NCBI GenBank assembly: GCA_934646185.1 | Contig: CAKUEH010000035.1 | Location: 1-23,917 of the forward strand | Source of the DNA: an uncultured Oscillospiraceae bacterium | GTDB lineage: Bacteria; Bacillota; Clostridia; Oscillospirales; Oscillospiraceae | DNA length: 23,917 nucleotides | Direction: 5' to 3' | In this document: one piece after another, positions 1 through 7,493 of the stretch | Layout of the letters: each line of letters starts with the position of its first letter | Numbering within the stretch: the stretch's first letter is position 1 | Translations under genes and position numbers: made by a program | The notes under the pieces: generated by a model | Database searches by the model: none | What the model saw: the letters and a program-made list of their open reading frames with translations, nothing else | Told to the model about the DNA's origin: nothing

Positions 1-390
1 GTGGAGCTGCGCACGGCGAAGCCGTCCAAGATTCTGTTTCTATCGCTGGACGCGCTGCTCCGCTGCTGCGCGGAGGAGGGCGGAGCGGACTGCATAAGGC
101 TGCTGTCCAATCTGCTGGAGGAGATCTCGGAGAAATACTGGGCGCTGCAGGGCCATATCCGCCTCCTGTCCATTCCGGACGGTCGGACAAGGCTGGAAGC
201 GTTTCTGCGGCAGGAGGCCCGGAAAACAGGCGAGATCGTCTGCGCCGGAATGACGCGTGAACAGATGGCCCGGTACCTGGGCATGAACCGCAGCGCGCTT
301 TCGCGCCTGCTCGGCTCTATGCAGCGCGAGGGCCGGATCGAGCTCCGTCGGGGGAACATCCGGATCACGCAGAACGACTGGGAAGCCTGA
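1..390 (+). CDS. Crp/Fnr-family transcriptional regulator, C-terminal part (5' end outside window)
   Basis: This is the last 129 codons of a gene that begins before the window. The GTG at base 1 is probably an internal Val codon, because a full Crp/Fnr protein has about 220-230 residues. The first 20 residues (ELRTAKPSKILFLSLDALL) resemble the last strands of the cyclic-nucleotide-binding barrel. A dimerisation helix follows. The C-terminal helix-turn-helix (about residues 83-125) carries the typical pattern MTREQMARYLGMNRSALSRLL and a short wing (GRIELRRGNIRI). It is expected to be a cytoplasmic DNA-binding regulator that senses a small molecule or redox state. The effector cannot be judged because the sensor domain is missing. 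It ends 105 bp before the iclR-type gene, which has its own promoter, so the two need not be co-transcribed. Confidence 0.8.
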   Translation: MELRTAKPSKILFLSLDALLRCCAEEGGADCIRLLSNLLEEISEKYWALQGHIRLLSIPDGRTRLEAFLRQEARKTGEIVCAGMTREQMARYLGMNRSALSRLLGSMQREGRIELRRGNIRITQNDWEA

Positions 391-409
391 ACGGAATCTC
401 GCTGCGCAC

Positions 410-443
410 TGCCGTTGACGGCACGGGCAATTCACGGTATAAT
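410..443 (+). promoter_or_regulatory. Sigma-A promoter of the IclR-type gene, with palindrome on the -35
   Basis: TTGACG (415-420), a 17-base spacer and a perfect TATAAT (438-443) form a near-consensus promoter. The -35 lies inside an inverted repeat, TGCCGT-TG-ACGGCA (410-423). That is a plausible autoregulatory operator, although no binding protein can be assigned. Confidence 0.75.
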
Positions 444-495
444 GAAAAAACCGAAGGAAACGGCTTCTCAATTCATCATAGGGAGTTTAAAATTT

Positions 496-1227
496 ATGAT
501 TCAATCCTTGGAGCGCGCGTCCACGATCCTCCATCTGTTTGAACAACAGCCGGATTGGGGAATTACCCAAATCGCTGAACAAATGCAGCTGAGCAAATCG
601 ACCGTCTTTGGATTGGTATCGACACTGGAGCATCTGGGGTTCCTGAGCAAAAAGCAGGATACAGACCGGTACTGTCTCGGGCTGGAGCTTTACCGGCTTG
701 GGAATCTGGTGGATACAGACATCCGCCAGCTGATCCTGCCGGAGCTTACTATGCTCTCCAACTTGCTCGAAGAGACGATCAACTACGTTCGTCCGGATGG
801 AAGCGATGTTGTGTATCTGTTAAAGAAGGAGAGCCCGCACTCCATGCGCATCTGCACAAAAATCGGGCAGCGGTATCCGATGTACGCGACCGCCGTCGGG
901 AAGGTGATCCTCGCATTTTTGCCGCGCGAACGGCAGGAGACTATTCTTCGCGCGGTTCAGTTTCGTGCCTATACCAAACACACGATCATGCGTCCGGAAA
1001 TATTGGAGGAATCACTGGAGCAGATCCGGGCGCAGGGCTTCGCGCTGGATCGGGAGGAGCTGGAGTATGGTCTTGTGTGCGTCGCCGTGCCTGTTTTCAA
1101 CAATGCCGGTATTCCGATTGCCGCGCTGAGCTGTTCCGGCCCTAAGATGCGCATGTCGGAAAAAAAGATCGCGCAATGCGTGCAGCAGCTGCAGCTGAGC
1201 GCGCGAAAGCTGCGCGATTTGGTATAA
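496..1227 (+). CDS. IclR-family transcriptional regulator
   Basis: A 243-residue protein with the two-domain IclR layout. The N-terminal winged helix (about 1-65) reads SLERASTILHLFEQ, then WGITQIAEQMQLSKSTVFGLVSTLE. The C-terminal effector domain (about 75-243) includes the family signature around YPMYATAVGKVILAFLP and a late ALSCSGP segment. The start is taken at ATG 496 because AGGGAG (480-485) sits 10 bases upstream. The longer frame from 415 would begin inside the TTGACG-N17-TATAAT promoter. IclR proteins commonly control catabolic operons by binding a small acid. The neighbouring panB gene, with its own palindromic operator at 1501-1517, is a candidate target. The effector is unknown. 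Confidence 0.9.
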   Translation: MIQSLERASTILHLFEQQPDWGITQIAEQMQLSKSTVFGLVSTLEHLGFLSKKQDTDRYCLGLELYRLGNLVDTDIRQLILPELTMLSNLLEETINYVRPDGSDVVYLLKKESPHSMRICTKIGQRYPMYATAVGKVILAFLPRERQETILRAVQFRAYTKHTIMRPEILEESLEQIRAQGFALDREELEYGLVCVAVPVFNNAGIPIAALSCSGPKMRMSEKKIAQCVQQLQLSARKLRDLV

Positions 1228-1381
1228 CTCCACGTTTGTTCTGCATTATAGCACGGAGTTCTTAATTTTGCGTTCTTTCTGTATGCCTCAGCGAATGCAG
1301 AAGTACGGCAGAACGCCGAATATGCCCTTTGATTTGTCTGCGCCGACGCGCGCAGCGAGACAGAAAATAGACTTTTATATC

Positions 1382-1430
1382 GCAGGAATCCCGCCGCCGG
1401 CCCATGCCGGTGGCGGGATTCCTGCCTTTT
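1382..1430 (+). terminator. Strong hairpin terminator upstream of panB
   Basis: A 14-bp perfect stem (1382-1395 with 1412-1425) continues inward through a wobble pair and CCGG/CCGG around a 6-base loop, and is followed by CTTTT. It probably ends transcription from the IclR gene 155 bp upstream and insulates the panB promoter. Bases 1228-1381 hold no other feature I can support. Confidence 0.75.
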
Positions 1431-1460
1431 ACACGGATTTTGATTTTTTTGCACAATCCC

Positions 1461-1488
1461 TTGACAATTTTGCGATATATGGTATCAT
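1461..1488 (+). promoter_or_regulatory. Sigma-A promoter of panB
   Basis: Consensus TTGACA (1461-1466), a 16-base spacer and TATCAT (1483-1488) lie just downstream of the terminator. Transcription would start near 1495, directly before the palindrome at 1501-1517. Confidence 0.75.
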
Positions 1489-1500
1489 AGTGATAGAAAG

Positions 1501-1517
1501 AACGAACAATGTTCGTT
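1501..1517 (+). promoter_or_regulatory. 17-bp perfect palindrome in the panB 5' leader (probable operator)
   Basis: AACGAAC-AAT-GTTCGTT is a perfect 7-3-7 inverted repeat at about +7 to +23 of the panB transcript, a classic repressor position. It resembles the Gram-positive LexA/DinR box (CGAAC-N4-GTTCG), but the spacer is one base short and panB is not an SOS gene. The neighbouring IclR protein is the more natural candidate (inference). Confidence 0.6.
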
Positions 1518-1543
1518 ATTATAGTACACGGAGGCGCGATATC

Positions 1544-2407
1544 ATGAAAAAGAAAACCGTCATTGATCTTTACAACATGAAAAAGAATGGGGAAAAGGTC
1601 TCCTGGATCACCGCTTATGATGCACCGTTTGCTTCTTTCGCCGAGCAGGCCGGGATCGACATGGTTCTTGTCGGCGATTCCATGGGCATGGTGGATTCCG
1701 GATTTGACAGCACCATTCCTGTTACGATGGATATGTGCATTGAGCACTGCCAGTCCGTCCGCCGCGGCGCACCGAACACATTTGTCGTTGGCGATATGCC
1801 CTTCGGCTCCTATCAGGTCTCCGATGAGGAAGCAGCCCGCAACGCCATCCGATTCCTGAAGGAAGGCGATGTGGATGCGATCAAGCTGGAAGGCGGCAAG
1901 AGCGTTGCCAGTCGGATCCGTGCGATCCGTAACTGCGGCATTCTGGTCTTCGGTCATATTGGTCTGACCCCGCAGTCCTCCGGTGTTCTCGGCGGCCACA
2001 AGGCACAGGGACGTACCGTAGAAAGCGCCCGCGCAGTCATCGAGGACGCTCTGGCTGTGGAGGCTGCCGGTGCGAACTTCATTCTGGTCGAGGCGGTTCC
2101 GCCCGAGGTCACTGCCGAGATCCACAAGCTTCTCAGCATTCCGGTATACTCCATCGGCGCCGGCGCTCCCTGCGACGGTCAGCTGACCATCTTTGCCGAT
2201 ACCATCGGGATGTTCCAGGCATTCACGCCGAAATTTATCAAAAAGTATTGTGAAGTGGCGCCGATCATTGTGGACGCCTACAAGCAGTACAGCGCGGAGA
2301 TCAAGAACGGCACCTTCCCGGGAGAAGAGCATGTCTATCATGTCATCGATGATCCGGCCTCCTTCGAAGCGCTGTTCGCTGAATTTGACCGGAAATACAA
2401 AAAGTGA
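1544..2407 (+). CDS. panB: 3-methyl-2-oxobutanoate hydroxymethyltransferase (PanB, ketopantoate synthase)
   Basis: A cytoplasmic TIM-barrel enzyme that transfers a one-carbon unit from 5,10-methylene-tetrahydrofolate to 2-ketoisovalerate, giving ketopantoate (pantothenate/CoA pathway). The 287 residues match PanB along the length. Visible family motifs are ITAYDAPFA (22-30), LVGDSMGM (Mg ligand D45), VGDMPFGSY (D84), IKLEGG (K114/E116), GHIGLTPQS (138-146) and the catalytic-base region VEAVPPEV (E183). It has a C-terminal tail of about 20 residues beyond the usual PGEEH end, hence slightly longer than the about 264 residues of the E. coli protein. The start at ATG 1544 follows GGAGG in the leader. 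It has its own promoter and palindromic operator, and no panC or panD lies nearby. That isolation, together with a TRAP transporter operon opposite, leaves open a catabolic or non-pantothenate role. Confidence 0.9.
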   Translation: MKKKTVIDLYNMKKNGEKVSWITAYDAPFASFAEQAGIDMVLVGDSMGMVDSGFDSTIPVTMDMCIEHCQSVRRGAPNTFVVGDMPFGSYQVSDEEAARNAIRFLKEGDVDAIKLEGGKSVASRIRAIRNCGILVFGHIGLTPQSSGVLGGHKAQGRTVESARAVIEDALAVEAAGANFILVEAVPPEVTAEIHKLLSIPVYSIGAGAPCDGQLTIFADTIGMFQAFTPKFIKKYCEVAPIIVDAYKQYSAEIKNGTFPGEEHVYHVIDDPASFEALFAEFDRKYKK

Positions 2408-2433
2408 TCCGCTGTCTCAGAGCAGACCGTTTC

Positions 2434-2511
2434 ATCAGCCATTTTTGATTCCTTTTTTCCAATGCGGAACATCCATCCATAATTGCATTCCCTCCTTCCA
2501 AAATGGCTGAT
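2434..2511. repeat. 12-bp inverted repeat spanning 54 bases
   Basis: ATCAGCCATTTT (2434-2445) and AAAATGGCTGAT (2500-2511) are exact reverse complements, just after panB. The loop is long, and the left arm is followed by a T-rich stretch (2450-2458). The pair could form an additional weak terminator stem for panB, or be a relic. Nothing else supports a function. Confidence 0.35.
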
Positions 2512-2521
2512 ATTCCCTAAA

Positions 2522-2566
2522 ATCGATCCCGCAGCATGCCATTGCGCCGCATGCTGCGGGATCGAT
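2522..2566 (-). terminator. 18-bp hairpin, terminator for the minus-strand operon
   Basis: Bases 2522-2539 and 2549-2566 pair perfectly around a 9-base loop. Read on the minus strand the stem is followed by TTTTAGG, so it fits as the terminator of the dehydratase operon that ends at 2723. There is no T-run on the plus side. Confidence 0.65.
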
Positions 2567-2605
2567 CTCTCCTCGGCCCGATCCGATTTGCTGCCGGAAG
2601 CGGTA

Positions 2606-2645
2606 AGAGCCCCTGTTTTCAATGACGTGAAAACAGGGGCTCTTT
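2606..2645. terminator. 15-bp hairpin in the convergent gap
   Basis: AGAGCCCCTGTTTTC (2606-2620) pairs perfectly with 2629-2643 around an 8-base loop. T-runs are short on both sides (CTCTTTGG on plus, TCTTACC on minus). It probably helps terminate both converging transcripts. The 315-base gap 2408-2722 holds only this hairpin, the hairpin at 2522-2566 and the inverted repeat at 2434-2511. Confidence 0.55.
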
Positions 2646-2722
2646 GGCAGACAGGCTGTCAGAATACGTTCACAGCCAGCCGCCCGGGAATCGGGTAATA
2701 GGAGGGAAATTCAGAAATGTAA

Positions 2723-4405
2723 TTACCAATTGCCGCGCAGTACGGCGCCCTTCAGGAAGGAGCCGACGCACTTCTGGTAAATGCCCAGGTAGCCCTTTTT
2801 GGGATAAAGCTTCAGCTCGGCGTGCGCCATTCTGTCCTGCAGGACATCGTCGGGCAGTTCAATGCTGAGCTGTTTCTTCTCGATGTCGTAGCAGATGATG
2901 TCGCCGTCTTCCACTGCGCAGAGCGGGCCGCGCAGAGCGGCTTCGGGCGCAGCATACTGGAAGCAGGCGCCGGCTGCTGCACCGGAGGTTCTGCCGTCAG
3001 TGATGATAGCGACCCTGTCCTTGACGCTGCTGCCTTTCAGTGCTGCCGTAAAGCGGTATGCGCTTTCCGGCCCCGCCTTGACGCCCTGATAACGAATGAT
3101 CACGGCGTCGCCTGCCTGGATCTTGCCGGCATGCAGCGCTTCGATCGCCAGGTCGCAGTCGTCAAAGACCTTGGCCGGGCCGCGGAACTGCAGCATGCCC
3201 TCCGGAACGGCAGAGCGCTTGACGACTGCGCCTTCCGGCACCAGATTGCCCTTGCAGAGCACCAGACCGCCGCCGGCTTCCAGCGGGTTTTCCAGCGTAT
3301 GGATGATCTCGGGATTTCTGACCTTGCAGAGCTCCGGATTTTCATCCATGTTCTGTGCCAGGGTCTTGCCGGTGACCGTCATGACATCGGTATACAGGCG
3401 CGCACGCAGCAGGCCCAGGATCGCGCCGAGACCGCCGGCTTCCGCAAACTCCTGCATGGAGTGCATGCCGAGATTCGGACGGACGCCGACAAGGAGCGGG
3501 ATCTCACTGCTCGCCTCTGTGTAAACGCGGCTGCATTCCATGGGCAGCTCCGCTTCCGTGGCGATCGCCGGAATATGGATGATCGTGTTCGAAGAGCCGC
3601 CGACTGCCATGCAGACACGGATGGCGTTCGTAATGGACTGCTCCGTAATGATCTGACGGGCCGTAATGCCCTTTTCCCACAGGGTCATGATCTGCTTGCC
3701 GGCCTCATAGGCATAGCGCTCCAGATCGGCAGAAACAGCTGCTGTCGAGGCATTGCCGGGCAGGCTCATGCCGAGCGTCTCTGCAATGATGTTCATGGAG
3801 TTGGCGGTTCCCATCATGCCGCATGCACCGGGGCCGGGGCATGCGTGCTCAACGACCTGATCGAGCTCTTCCTTGGACATGGTGCCCTCAAGCACCTTGC
3901 TGAGGCTCATGCCGATGCTGATGAAATCGCACTTCTCGCCATTGAGCCTGCCGGTCTGCATATAGCCGCCGGTAACGACGATCGCCGGGATGTCCAGACG
4001 GGCAGCCGCCATAAGAAGGCCGGGGACGACCTTGTCGCAGGTGCCGATCAGAACCATGCCGTCCATCTTGTTGCCTTCGACCAGCAGTTCGATCTCGTTG
4101 GTCAGCAGATCGCGGCTCGGCAGAACATAGGGGCCTTCCGCAACGGAGTCGCACACGGATACGCAGTTGAACTCAAAGCCCATGCCGCCGGCATCATGAA
4201 TGCCCTCTTTCACCTTCCGGCCGACCTCACGCAGGTGCATATGGCCGGGATTCATCTCGCTGTATGTGTTGATGACCGCAATACGCGGACGGCTGAGATC
4301 CTCATAGGAATACCCGCAGGCACGCAGCAGCGACAGCGGCGCATAGTATTCCTGGCACATCCGGTTTCCCATGCTGCTTCTTGGAAGTTTCTTTTCGTTA
4401 CTCAT
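2723..4405 (-). CDS. ilvD: IlvD/Edd-family dehydratase (dihydroxy-acid dehydratase-like)
   Basis: A 560-residue member of the IlvD/Edd family, iron-sulfur enzymes that dehydrate 2,3-dihydroxy acids to 2-keto acids. The classic substrate is 2,3-dihydroxyisovalerate, giving 2-ketoisovalerate. Sugar-acid dehydratases belong to the same family. Probable cluster ligands are C123 (GTCDKVVPG) and C195 or C189 (CPGPGACGMMGTANSMN). The first motif reads NPGHMHL, with Gly where [2Fe-2S] members have Cys, as in the [4Fe-4S] E. coli enzyme. D86 and D124 fit the Mg ligands, and the DGRTSGAAAGA segment keeps the catalytic Ser. The segment VCDSVAEGPYVLPSRD departs from the usual DGIAMGHGGM form, so the substrate may not be the valine-pathway acid. 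The gene follows the TRAP permease after a 24-bp gap and is last in the operon. No other ilv genes are nearby. Confidence 0.8.
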   Translation of the reverse strand: MSNEKKLPRSSMGNRMCQEYYAPLSLLRACGYSYEDLSRPRIAVINTYSEMNPGHMHLREVGRKVKEGIHDAGGMGFEFNCVSVCDSVAEGPYVLPSRDLLTNEIELLVEGNKMDGMVLIGTCDKVVPGLLMAAARLDIPAIVVTGGYMQTGRLNGEKCDFISIGMSLSKVLEGTMSKEELDQVVEHACPGPGACGMMGTANSMNIIAETLGMSLPGNASTAAVSADLERYAYEAGKQIMTLWEKGITARQIITEQSITNAIRVCMAVGGSSNTIIHIPAIATEAELPMECSRVYTEASSEIPLLVGVRPNLGMHSMQEFAEAGGLGAILGLLRARLYTDVMTVTGKTLAQNMDENPELCKVRNPEIIHTLENPLEAGGGLVLCKGNLVPEGAVVKRSAVPEGMLQFRGPAKVFDDCDLAIEALHAGKIQAGDAVIIRYQGVKAGPESAYRFTAALKGSSVKDRVAIITDGRTSGAAAGACFQYAAPEAALRGPLCAVEDGDIICYDIEKKQLSIELPDDVLQDRMAHAELKLYPKKGYLGIYQKCVGSFLKGAVLRGNW

Positions 4406-4429
4406 GATTCATATACCTTTCAATATGGA

Positions 4430-6406
4430 TTACTGCTGCGCTGACCGCAAATTTCTGCGGTGAATGATAATTTCGGTTACCATGACATACACCAGAATTA
4501 CAACAGCGACAGCGTCGGCGATGAGATTCGGCACGATCATCAGAATACCGCCGATCAGAAGCAGGATCGACTTTGCTTTCGGCATTTGGCGCAGGAAGGA
4601 GTAGCCCTCAGCACCCATCGCGATCATGAACACACCCAGAACGCAGGTAAGCAGTGCTAGAATGAGCTGACCGATATTCGTGTCAATGAACATCAGGGAC
4701 GGATAATAAACGAAAACATAGGGGATCAGGAAGGACGGCAAAGCGATCTTGAAGGCTGCCCAGCCGGTCTTGGATGGGCTGGCATCCGCGATCGCGGCCG
4801 CAGCGTACGCCGGGATCGCGACAGGCGGCGTCAGGTTGGCCATAATGCCGAAGTAGAAGCAATAGAAGTGTGCTGCAAGCATCGGAACGCCCATCTTGAC
4901 AAGCACCGGCGCAGCGACTGTCGCCAGAACGATATAGACCGCAACCGTCGGCATGCCCATGCCCAGGAAGATCGATACGACCATCGTAAGCAGCAGCGCC
5001 AGCAGAAGGTTGCCGTGGCTGAGCGTGATGACGTAGTCGCCAAGCACGTTGCCGATGCCGGTGAGCGTCGTTACACCGATGATCAGACCGATGCAGGCGC
5101 AGGAGATACCGAAAGAAATGCTCTTTTTGCCGCCGTCAATAAGACAGTCGAGGAATTTTTTCGGCGTGATGCGCGTTTCCTTGCGGAAATTGGACACGAT
5201 CAGCACCAGAATGATACCGATGATCGCCGCCATGGAGACGGTGTACTGCATCAGGATCATCACAATGACGGCAACAAACGGAATGAGCAGATGGCCGCGC
5301 TTTTTCAGCGCCTCCTTCGCCTTGGGCAGCTGATCCTTCGGAAGACCGACCATGCCAAGCCGCTTTGCCCGCAGATGAACGGCAATAAACGCGCTCATGT
5401 AGTACAGAACCGCGGGGATGATGCCGGCCAGCATGATCTTGGAATACGGAACACCGATATACTCCGCCATGACGAAGCAGGCTGCGCCCATGACCGGCGG
5501 AACAAGCTGGCCGCCTGTGGAGGCAACGGCCTCTACCGCACCGGCAAACGTAGGCTCATAGCCGATCTTCTTCATCAGCGGAATGGTGAACGAGCCGGTG
5601 CCGACGACGTTTGCGACCGCTTCGCCGGAGACCGTGCCGAACAGGGAACTGGCAATGACGGCAACCTTTGCAGGGCCGCCGGCCGCCTGACCGGACAGGG
5701 CCATCGCCATTTCCTGAATGAACTCGCCCATGCCGCACGCCTCAAGCAGAGACGAGAATATGACAAAGAGCGAAACAAACGTGGAGGCGACACCGAGCGG
5801 CGTACCGAAAATGCCTTCGGGGATCATAAACTGGTGGTCGATCAGACGCGAAAGACCGCCGGCCTTGATGTGGAAAATGCCGGGAACGTAGTTGCCGAAC
5901 AGAGCGTAAAGCAGGAAGATCAGCGTGACCACCGCCAGCGCAGGGCTGACCAGACGGCGCGTTCCCTCAAGAATGAGGATGATGAGGATCGTGCCCATGA
6001 CAATGTCCACATTGTTGGAAATGCCCATGCGCAGGAGGATCGCCTTATACTCTACGACAACATAGATGCAGGCAGCCGCGGCAAGAATGCTGAAGATATA
6101 GTCGTACCAGGCGACCTTCTTGCCGGCTTTTTTGCTGGAAGCCGGATAGACAAGGAACAGCATCGCCATGACGAAGGTCAGATAAACGCTTCTCTGCTGA
6201 AGCGCCGGCAGCGTGCCGAATGCCGAGGTATAGATCAGGAATACCGAAAGAAGAAACGCCAGCGTGTTGACAACAAGCTCTGTCGGCCGGTTCAGCCGGC
6301 GCACGTTATCCTCTTTGGAGAATTCCCGCAGGATCTCCTCATTTTTCTGTTCTTCAGAAATTTCCGCGCTTTTTTCCAGATCCTCGGTTTTTACCTTATC
6401 AGCCAA
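4430..6406 (-). CDS. TRAP transporter fused permease (DctQM-type, 4TM/12TM)
   Basis: A 658-residue integral membrane protein that fuses the small and large permease subunits of a TRAP transporter, as is usual for TAXI systems. After a charged, soluble N-terminus (about 1-40) come many hydrophobic helices. The large subunit shows the family segments SSLFGTVSGEAVANVVGTGSFTIP, ASTGGQLVPPVMGAACF and LGMGMPTVAVYIV. It would drive sodium- or proton-coupled uptake of an organic acid delivered by the TAXI binding protein. The start is TTG at 6406: GGAGGTAG (6413-6420) lies at ideal spacing, and the gene overlaps the binding-protein stop by 8 bp, indicating translational coupling. It is followed 24 bp on by the dehydratase gene, so the imported acid is probably processed by the enzymes of this operon. 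Confidence 0.93.
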   Translation of the reverse strand: MADKVKTEDLEKSAEISEEQKNEEILREFSKEDNVRRLNRPTELVVNTLAFLLSVFLIYTSAFGTLPALQQRSVYLTFVMAMLFLVYPASSKKAGKKVAWYDYIFSILAAAACIYVVVEYKAILLRMGISNNVDIVMGTILIILILEGTRRLVSPALAVVTLIFLLYALFGNYVPGIFHIKAGGLSRLIDHQFMIPEGIFGTPLGVASTFVSLFVIFSSLLEACGMGEFIQEMAMALSGQAAGGPAKVAVIASSLFGTVSGEAVANVVGTGSFTIPLMKKIGYEPTFAGAVEAVASTGGQLVPPVMGAACFVMAEYIGVPYSKIMLAGIIPAVLYYMSAFIAVHLRAKRLGMVGLPKDQLPKAKEALKKRGHLLIPFVAVIVMILMQYTVSMAAIIGIILVLIVSNFRKETRITPKKFLDCLIDGGKKSISFGISCACIGLIIGVTTLTGIGNVLGDYVITLSHGNLLLALLLTMVVSIFLGMGMPTVAVYIVLATVAAPVLVKMGVPMLAAHFYCFYFGIMANLTPPVAIPAYAAAAIADASPSKTGWAAFKIALPSFLIPYVFVYYPSLMFIDTNIGQLILALLTCVLGVFMIAMGAEGYSFLRQMPKAKSILLLIGGILMIVPNLIADAVAVVILVYVMVTEIIIHRRNLRSAQQ

Positions 6407-7430
6407 GGATGCCTACCTCCTTATAGTAGCGCTCTGCACCCGGATGCAGCTGGATGCCGGAAACCTCGATCGCCTCTTCGACATTCATGTCGGCGAGGGC
6501 AGTGTGGAGGATGGACAGTTCGGGGAGATTCTCAAAGACAGCCTTGACCATCTGATAGACGAGCTCTTCATCTGCATCAGCGCGCGTGACCATGAGCTGG
6601 CCGTTGGCGATGGTCTTGATATCTTCGGTCTGGTTGCCATAGGTGCCGGCCGGGATGGTATACGGGAAGTATCTGGCGCCCTCGCCGGTGGTGAGCTTTT
6701 CGATGGTTTCATCGCTCAGGGAGATGACCTTTGCCTTGTTGATCGACTCGGAGGTCATTTCAATGCAGACGGAGAACGGAGCCTGCGCAATGCCGATCAG
6801 GCCGTCGATGTGGCCGTCCTTCATGTTGTCGGCTGCTTCGCCGCTGCCGAGGTACTGCGGGTCAAAGTCGTTGAGTGTCATGCCGAATGCGCTGTAGACC
6901 TCTTCGGCTGCCGCCACGTCGCCGCTGCCCGGGCCGCCGATGGCCAGCTTCTTGCCGAACAGATCCGCTTCGGTCTCAATGCCGGAGGAGGTCGTGACAA
7001 ACTGCTGGAAAATGCCCGGATAGATCATGAACATGGCGCGCAGCTCGGGATAAGCGTTCCCTTCAAACTGACCGAGGCCGTTGACGGCATCGATGCAGAC
7101 AGAGGCATTGGCCATACCGAATTCAATATCGCCGCGCTGGATGAACAGAATGTTCTGGCCGGAACCGGTGGTTGCCTGTGCCGTATAGCTGCCGAGGTTT
7201 GCTTTGTTCCAGAACTGTGCAAAGACAGAGGAAACAGCGTTATAAGTACCGCCGGAGGAACCGCCGCCGACAATATAGTCGCCAGTCGCCGCAGCGGTCG
7301 TCTGCGTTTGCGTGGTTTCCGTCTTCGTATCAGCAGTAGTATCAGGCTTGTTGGCTGGGGTACTTGCTGCGCAGGCGGTCATGCCGACGACCAGCAGCAG
7401 AACGAGCAGAATGGAAAACAGTTTTTTCAT
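6399..7430 (-). CDS. TAXI-family TRAP transporter solute-binding lipoprotein
   Basis: A 343-residue extracytoplasmic binding protein. The signal peptide (MKKLFSILLVLLLVVGMTAC) ends in a lipobox-like MTAC with C20 as lipid anchor. A low-complexity Thr-rich linker follows (about 21-50). The mature part shows the TAXI pattern: IVGGGSSGGTYNAVSSVFA near the start, then ATTGSGQNILFIQRGDIEFGMAN and LAIGGPGSGDVAAAEEVYSAFG. The start at ATG 7430 is preferred over the in-frame ATG 33 bases upstream because AAAGGAGA is placed correctly and the Lys-rich signal start follows directly. It lies 63 bp after the opine-dehydrogenase-family gene and overlaps the permease. The ligand is unknown; characterised TAXI proteins bind acids such as glutamate. 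Confidence 0.92.
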   Translation of the reverse strand: MKKLFSILLVLLLVVGMTACAASTPANKPDTTADTKTETTQTQTTAAATGDYIVGGGSSGGTYNAVSSVFAQFWNKANLGSYTAQATTGSGQNILFIQRGDIEFGMANASVCIDAVNGLGQFEGNAYPELRAMFMIYPGIFQQFVTTSSGIETEADLFGKKLAIGGPGSGDVAAAEEVYSAFGMTLNDFDPQYLGSGEAADNMKDGHIDGLIGIAQAPFSVCIEMTSESINKAKVISLSDETIEKLTTGEGARYFPYTIPAGTYGNQTEDIKTIANGQLMVTRADADEELVYQMVKAVFENLPELSILHTALADMNVEEAIEVSGIQLHPGAERYYKEVGILG

Positions 7431-7493
7431 GTTTCTTTCTCCTTTGGTTTTTTGATTATTCAAACGGGATTTCCCCCAATTTGACCAAGTAAA

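Noticed and set aside
1224..1270. Small hairpin AACTCC/GGAGTT as terminator of the IclR gene
   Set aside because: Only 6 bp of stem with a loop of more than 20 bases. The stem at 1382-1425 is far better.
1503..1515. LexA/DinR SOS box before panB
   Set aside because: CGAAC-AAT-GTTCG has a 3-base spacer instead of the 4 needed for the known box, and the gene is not an SOS function.
1262..2341. Minus-strand 359-codon frame opposite panB
   Set aside because: Antisense to conserved PanB motifs, and it runs through the panB promoter and terminator.
2338..2622. Minus-strand ORF after the dehydratase operon
   Set aside because: It runs through the terminator stem, has no family match, and has a composition like intergenic DNA, despite a chance GGAGGG before an ATG.
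2822..4444. Plus-strand 540-codon frame opposite the dehydratase
   Set aside because: Shadow frame in GC-rich coding DNA. The minus strand encodes a complete IlvD/Edd protein.
4868..6547. Long plus-strand open frame opposite the TRAP permease
   Set aside because: Its product is rich in Arg, His, Asp and Gln with no recognisable domain, as expected for the antisense of hydrophobic codons. The minus-strand gene has full family identity.
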